24,735 bases of DNA from Pavlovales sp. CCMP2436. Taxonomy: Eukaryota; Haptophyta; Pavlovophyceae; Pavlovales. Positions 23,303 through 24,735 of the stretch are shown here, piece after piece. The notes beneath the pieces were generated by a model. That model was not told the origin of the DNA. It did no database searches and saw only the letters and a list, made by a program, of their open reading frames with translations. Where the stretch lies: contig MU631390.1 of assembly GCA_026770615.1 (NCBI GenBank), positions 227,371-252,105 on the forward strand, given 5' to 3'. How positions within the stretch are numbered: the first letter of the stretch is position 1; each line of letters begins with the position of its first letter. A program made the translations under genes and the position numbers.

Positions 23303-23408
23303 GACCAGCTCTGCCGGCGAGACCTTCGGCGACATGAACTCGCGCCTGAACGGAAATGATACATTCAACGATAAAATCAATTTAAGTCGAAACATTAAAA
23401 CTAGCAAT

Positions 23409-23640
23409 TTTATTTAAATCATTTTAATATGAATAACCTCCCGCCTCCTTTTTGTGGAGTCCCCAGTATGGAAAAAAAGGAGTTCCTCGCCCATTCTGAA
23501 ACATGTGTCTATGATCACGAACCGATGAGAATTCTGTCCCGATCCCTTTAGGGGGACATGTTTCAGAATGGGCGAGGAACTCCTTTTTTTCCATACTGCG
23601 GACTCCTCAAAAAGGAGGCGGGAACTCATTTTTTCCAAAA
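23409..23640. repeat. Foldback hairpin element, copy 1
   Basis: Arms of ~68-70 bp (23437-23506 and 23556-23622) pair almost perfectly around a ~49-bp loop. The arms contain CCTCCCGCCTCCTTTTTGTG and AGGAGTTCCTCGCCCATTC. The upstream flank TTTATTTAAATCATTTTAAT recurs before copy 2. No target-site duplication is evident. The 23303-23430 stretch before it holds only an AT-rich 27-codon frame that I do not trust. Confidence 0.9.
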
Positions 23641-23676
23641 TGATAATAATAATGATAAATAAATTAAAATTAAAAT

Positions 23677-23905
23677 TTATTTAAATCGTTTAATATGAAT
23701 TACCTCGCGCCTCCTTTTTGTGGAGGCCCCAGTATGAAAAAAAAGGAGTTCCTCGCCCATTCTGAAACATGTGTCTATGATCACGGAACGGTGAGAATTC
23801 TGTTCCGATCCCTTTAGGGGGGCATGTTTCAGAATGGGCGAGGAACTCCTTTTTTTCCATACTGGGGACTCCTCAAAAAGGAGGCGGGAGGTAATTCATA
23901 ATAAT
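23677..23905. repeat. Foldback hairpin element, copy 2
   Basis: A direct repeat of copy 1, with arms 23696-23771 and 23823-23898. Here the pairing extends outward through ATGAATTACCTC / GAGGTAATTCAT. The loop (TGTCTATGATCACGGAACGG and onwards) differs from copy 1 by a few substitutions, some of them paired (GTTCCG opposite CGGAAC), so part of the loop may also fold. It is followed by a TAA/TAATAA-rich stretch and the 3' end of the 23957 gene. Confidence 0.9.
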
Positions 23906-23956
23906 AATAACAATAATAAAAAATACCTGCAATGTGGCCACTTCGACCGCCGCTTT

Positions 23957-24184
23957 TTAATTGTTGCCGTAGTTGTACACGGCGGACCCGTCGATGCTCG
24001 CGATCGCCTCCGCCTGCGCGTCCGGGGGTGCGGTGCTGCTGCAGCTCACCAACTGCGCCGCGTGCTCGACCGGCTCCACTGGAACGCTGACTTGCACGGG
24101 CGGCTTCTCCGTGCCCTCCGCGGCAAGGCCTCGCCAGACCTGAACTGCAAATAGGCCGGCGGCAACGAACACGACCGCGTCCAT
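23957..24184 (-). CDS. Small membrane-anchored protein
   Basis: The 75-residue product starts at ATG 24184-24182. The N-terminus MDAVVFVAAGLFAVQVW is a membrane anchor or signal. The rest is a Pro/Val/Ser-rich ectodomain-like tail with one Cys (PVQVSVPVEPVEHAAQLVSC) ending VYNYGNN. The promoter-like patch AAATTTCGGGGG lies 12 bp upstream. It is the last virus-like gene before the composition change. Confidence 0.6.
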   Translation of the reverse strand: MDAVVFVAAGLFAVQVWRGLAAEGTEKPPVQVSVPVEPVEHAAQLVSCSSTAPPDAQAEAIASIDGSAVYNYGNN

Positions 24185-24195
24185 TTTACGGTCAC

Positions 24196-24210
24196 CCCCG
24201 AAATTTAATT
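24196..24210 (-). promoter_or_regulatory. Promoter-like patch (AATTAAATTTCGGGGG, minus)
   Basis: AAATTTCGGGG on the minus strand, 12 bp before ATG 24184. It is the rightmost example of the shared element in the window. Confidence 0.6.
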
Positions 24211-24234
24211 AGTTATTGTTTTTGGGGCCTGCGC

Positions 24235-24423
24235 TTAAACCAACTGCCAGTCTATTTGTAGCCCAAACCTGTCTCCCTTAAAACGCCTCTTAAAACAATG
24301 TCCGTAGATCATACGGAACAGTCCGACATTGCATCTCCCAAAAACACGGGTCCGATAGAGATTCGTCGAAAGACACCATATAACATAACATAATTCCGAT
24401 CCAACGATTCCGAAATCGCGCAC
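24235..24423 (-). other. Low-GC stretch of different character (possible host flank)
   Basis: From about 24235 the sequence loses the viral GC-rich coding texture and becomes balanced in base composition, with CATATAACATAACATAATTC-like text. A minus-strand frame of 62 codons (MRDFGIVGSELCYVIWCLST) is open here, but no promoter patch or known motif supports it. I see no RNA gene. It may be host intergenic DNA or a remnant of another element. Confidence 0.3.
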
Positions 24424-24602
24424 GCACCCTACCGCCGCAGGCCTATCATTATTCAGGCCATCGCGCGCGCCGCCAAGCTCGGAGCCGCGGAGGGGCCAAG
24501 CGCGGAGGGCCGGAAGCGCGGAGGTCCAGAGCTGCCTGGAACGCTGGGCGCTGCCGAGAACGTGCTTCCCCCTCTAGGCGCGTTCCCTCGAACGACTCGC
24601 TT

Positions 24603-24645
24603 ATGGCGATCACGCGCCCGCTGCTGCTCCTCCTTGCCGCCCTAG
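24603..24645 (+). other. Possible first exon of a host secreted protein
   Basis: ATG 24603 opens MAITRPLLLLLAAL, a textbook signal peptide, directly followed by CTAG|GTGAGAG, a good 5' splice site (GT at 24646). Without splicing the frame stops after 20 residues. This is how a nuclear gene begins, not how the viral genes here begin, so the right end may be host chromosome. The evidence is short and could be chance. Confidence 0.3.
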
Positions 24646-24735
24646 GTGAGAGCAGACAGTGGTAGCAGGCAGCTGTAGCGCGGTAGCCGCACTTGCTGCA
24701 GGGGGTGGGGGGGGGATTCACAACATCTATGATTT

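Noticed and set aside
1..24735. tRNA or rRNA genes
   Set aside because: No cloverleaf-like or rRNA-like stretch was seen by eye on either strand; a covariance-model scan would be needed to exclude short ones.

Overview
The window reads as a viral segment from a eukaryote-infecting, nucleocytoplasmic-type dsDNA virus of the small, compact kind. It is GC-rich and tightly packed on both strands, with short AT-rich promoter patches. It carries a double-jelly-roll major capsid protein (MCP), an A32/FtsK-type packaging ATPase, a VLTF3-like late transcription factor, a poxvirus/RuvC-type Holliday junction resolvase, a YqaJ-type nuclease, and a very large protein whose C-terminal part shows HUH-endonuclease (rolling-circle Rep) motifs. 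From memory, this combination (NCLDV capsid genes plus an HUH Rep on a genome of tens of kb) best fits the Yaravirus / Pleurochrysis endemic virus group (mriyaviruses). That placement is inference; no search was run.

Layout. 1-1300: left end with a degenerate second copy of the gene at 1305-2142, a 23-bp scrap matching the Rep gene, an AT-rich array of three direct and one inverted copies of a ~240-275-bp unit, and a gene scrap. 1305-4562: unrecognised small genes, several with membrane segments. 4603-7878: Rep. 7901-10640: membrane protein, YqaJ nuclease, two unknowns and a small gene. 10657-11887: packaging ATPase on the minus strand, split by a GT-AG intron that contains a complete small membrane-protein gene with its own promoter-like patch. 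12189-14819: unknown protein and MCP. 14812-18777: resolvase, VLTF3 and small membrane proteins. 18833-22959: possible minor capsid protein, Cys-rich membrane protein and a fibre-like protein ending in a discoidin-like domain. 23015-24184: small membrane genes around two tandem ~190-200-bp foldback hairpins. 24190-24735: a change of composition that may be host flank.

The genes fit one programme: Rep, resolvase and YqaJ for replication and recombination, VLTF3 for late transcription through a shared T-run/TTTCGGGC promoter element, MCP, ATPase and minor capsid protein for assembly, and about a dozen small single- or multi-pass membrane proteins that suggest an internal lipid layer.

Many core genes are broken. 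In-frame TAG or TGA codons occur in Rep, MCP, resolvase and the fibre gene. Single-base frameshifts, mostly in C/G runs, occur in Rep (twice), the fibre gene, VLTF3 and several small genes. With the duplicated left end and the possible host flank on the right, this suggests either a recently inactivated endogenous viral element in an algal or protist genome or a long-read assembly with homopolymer errors. The substitution stops are harder to explain as sequencing error than the run-length frameshifts.
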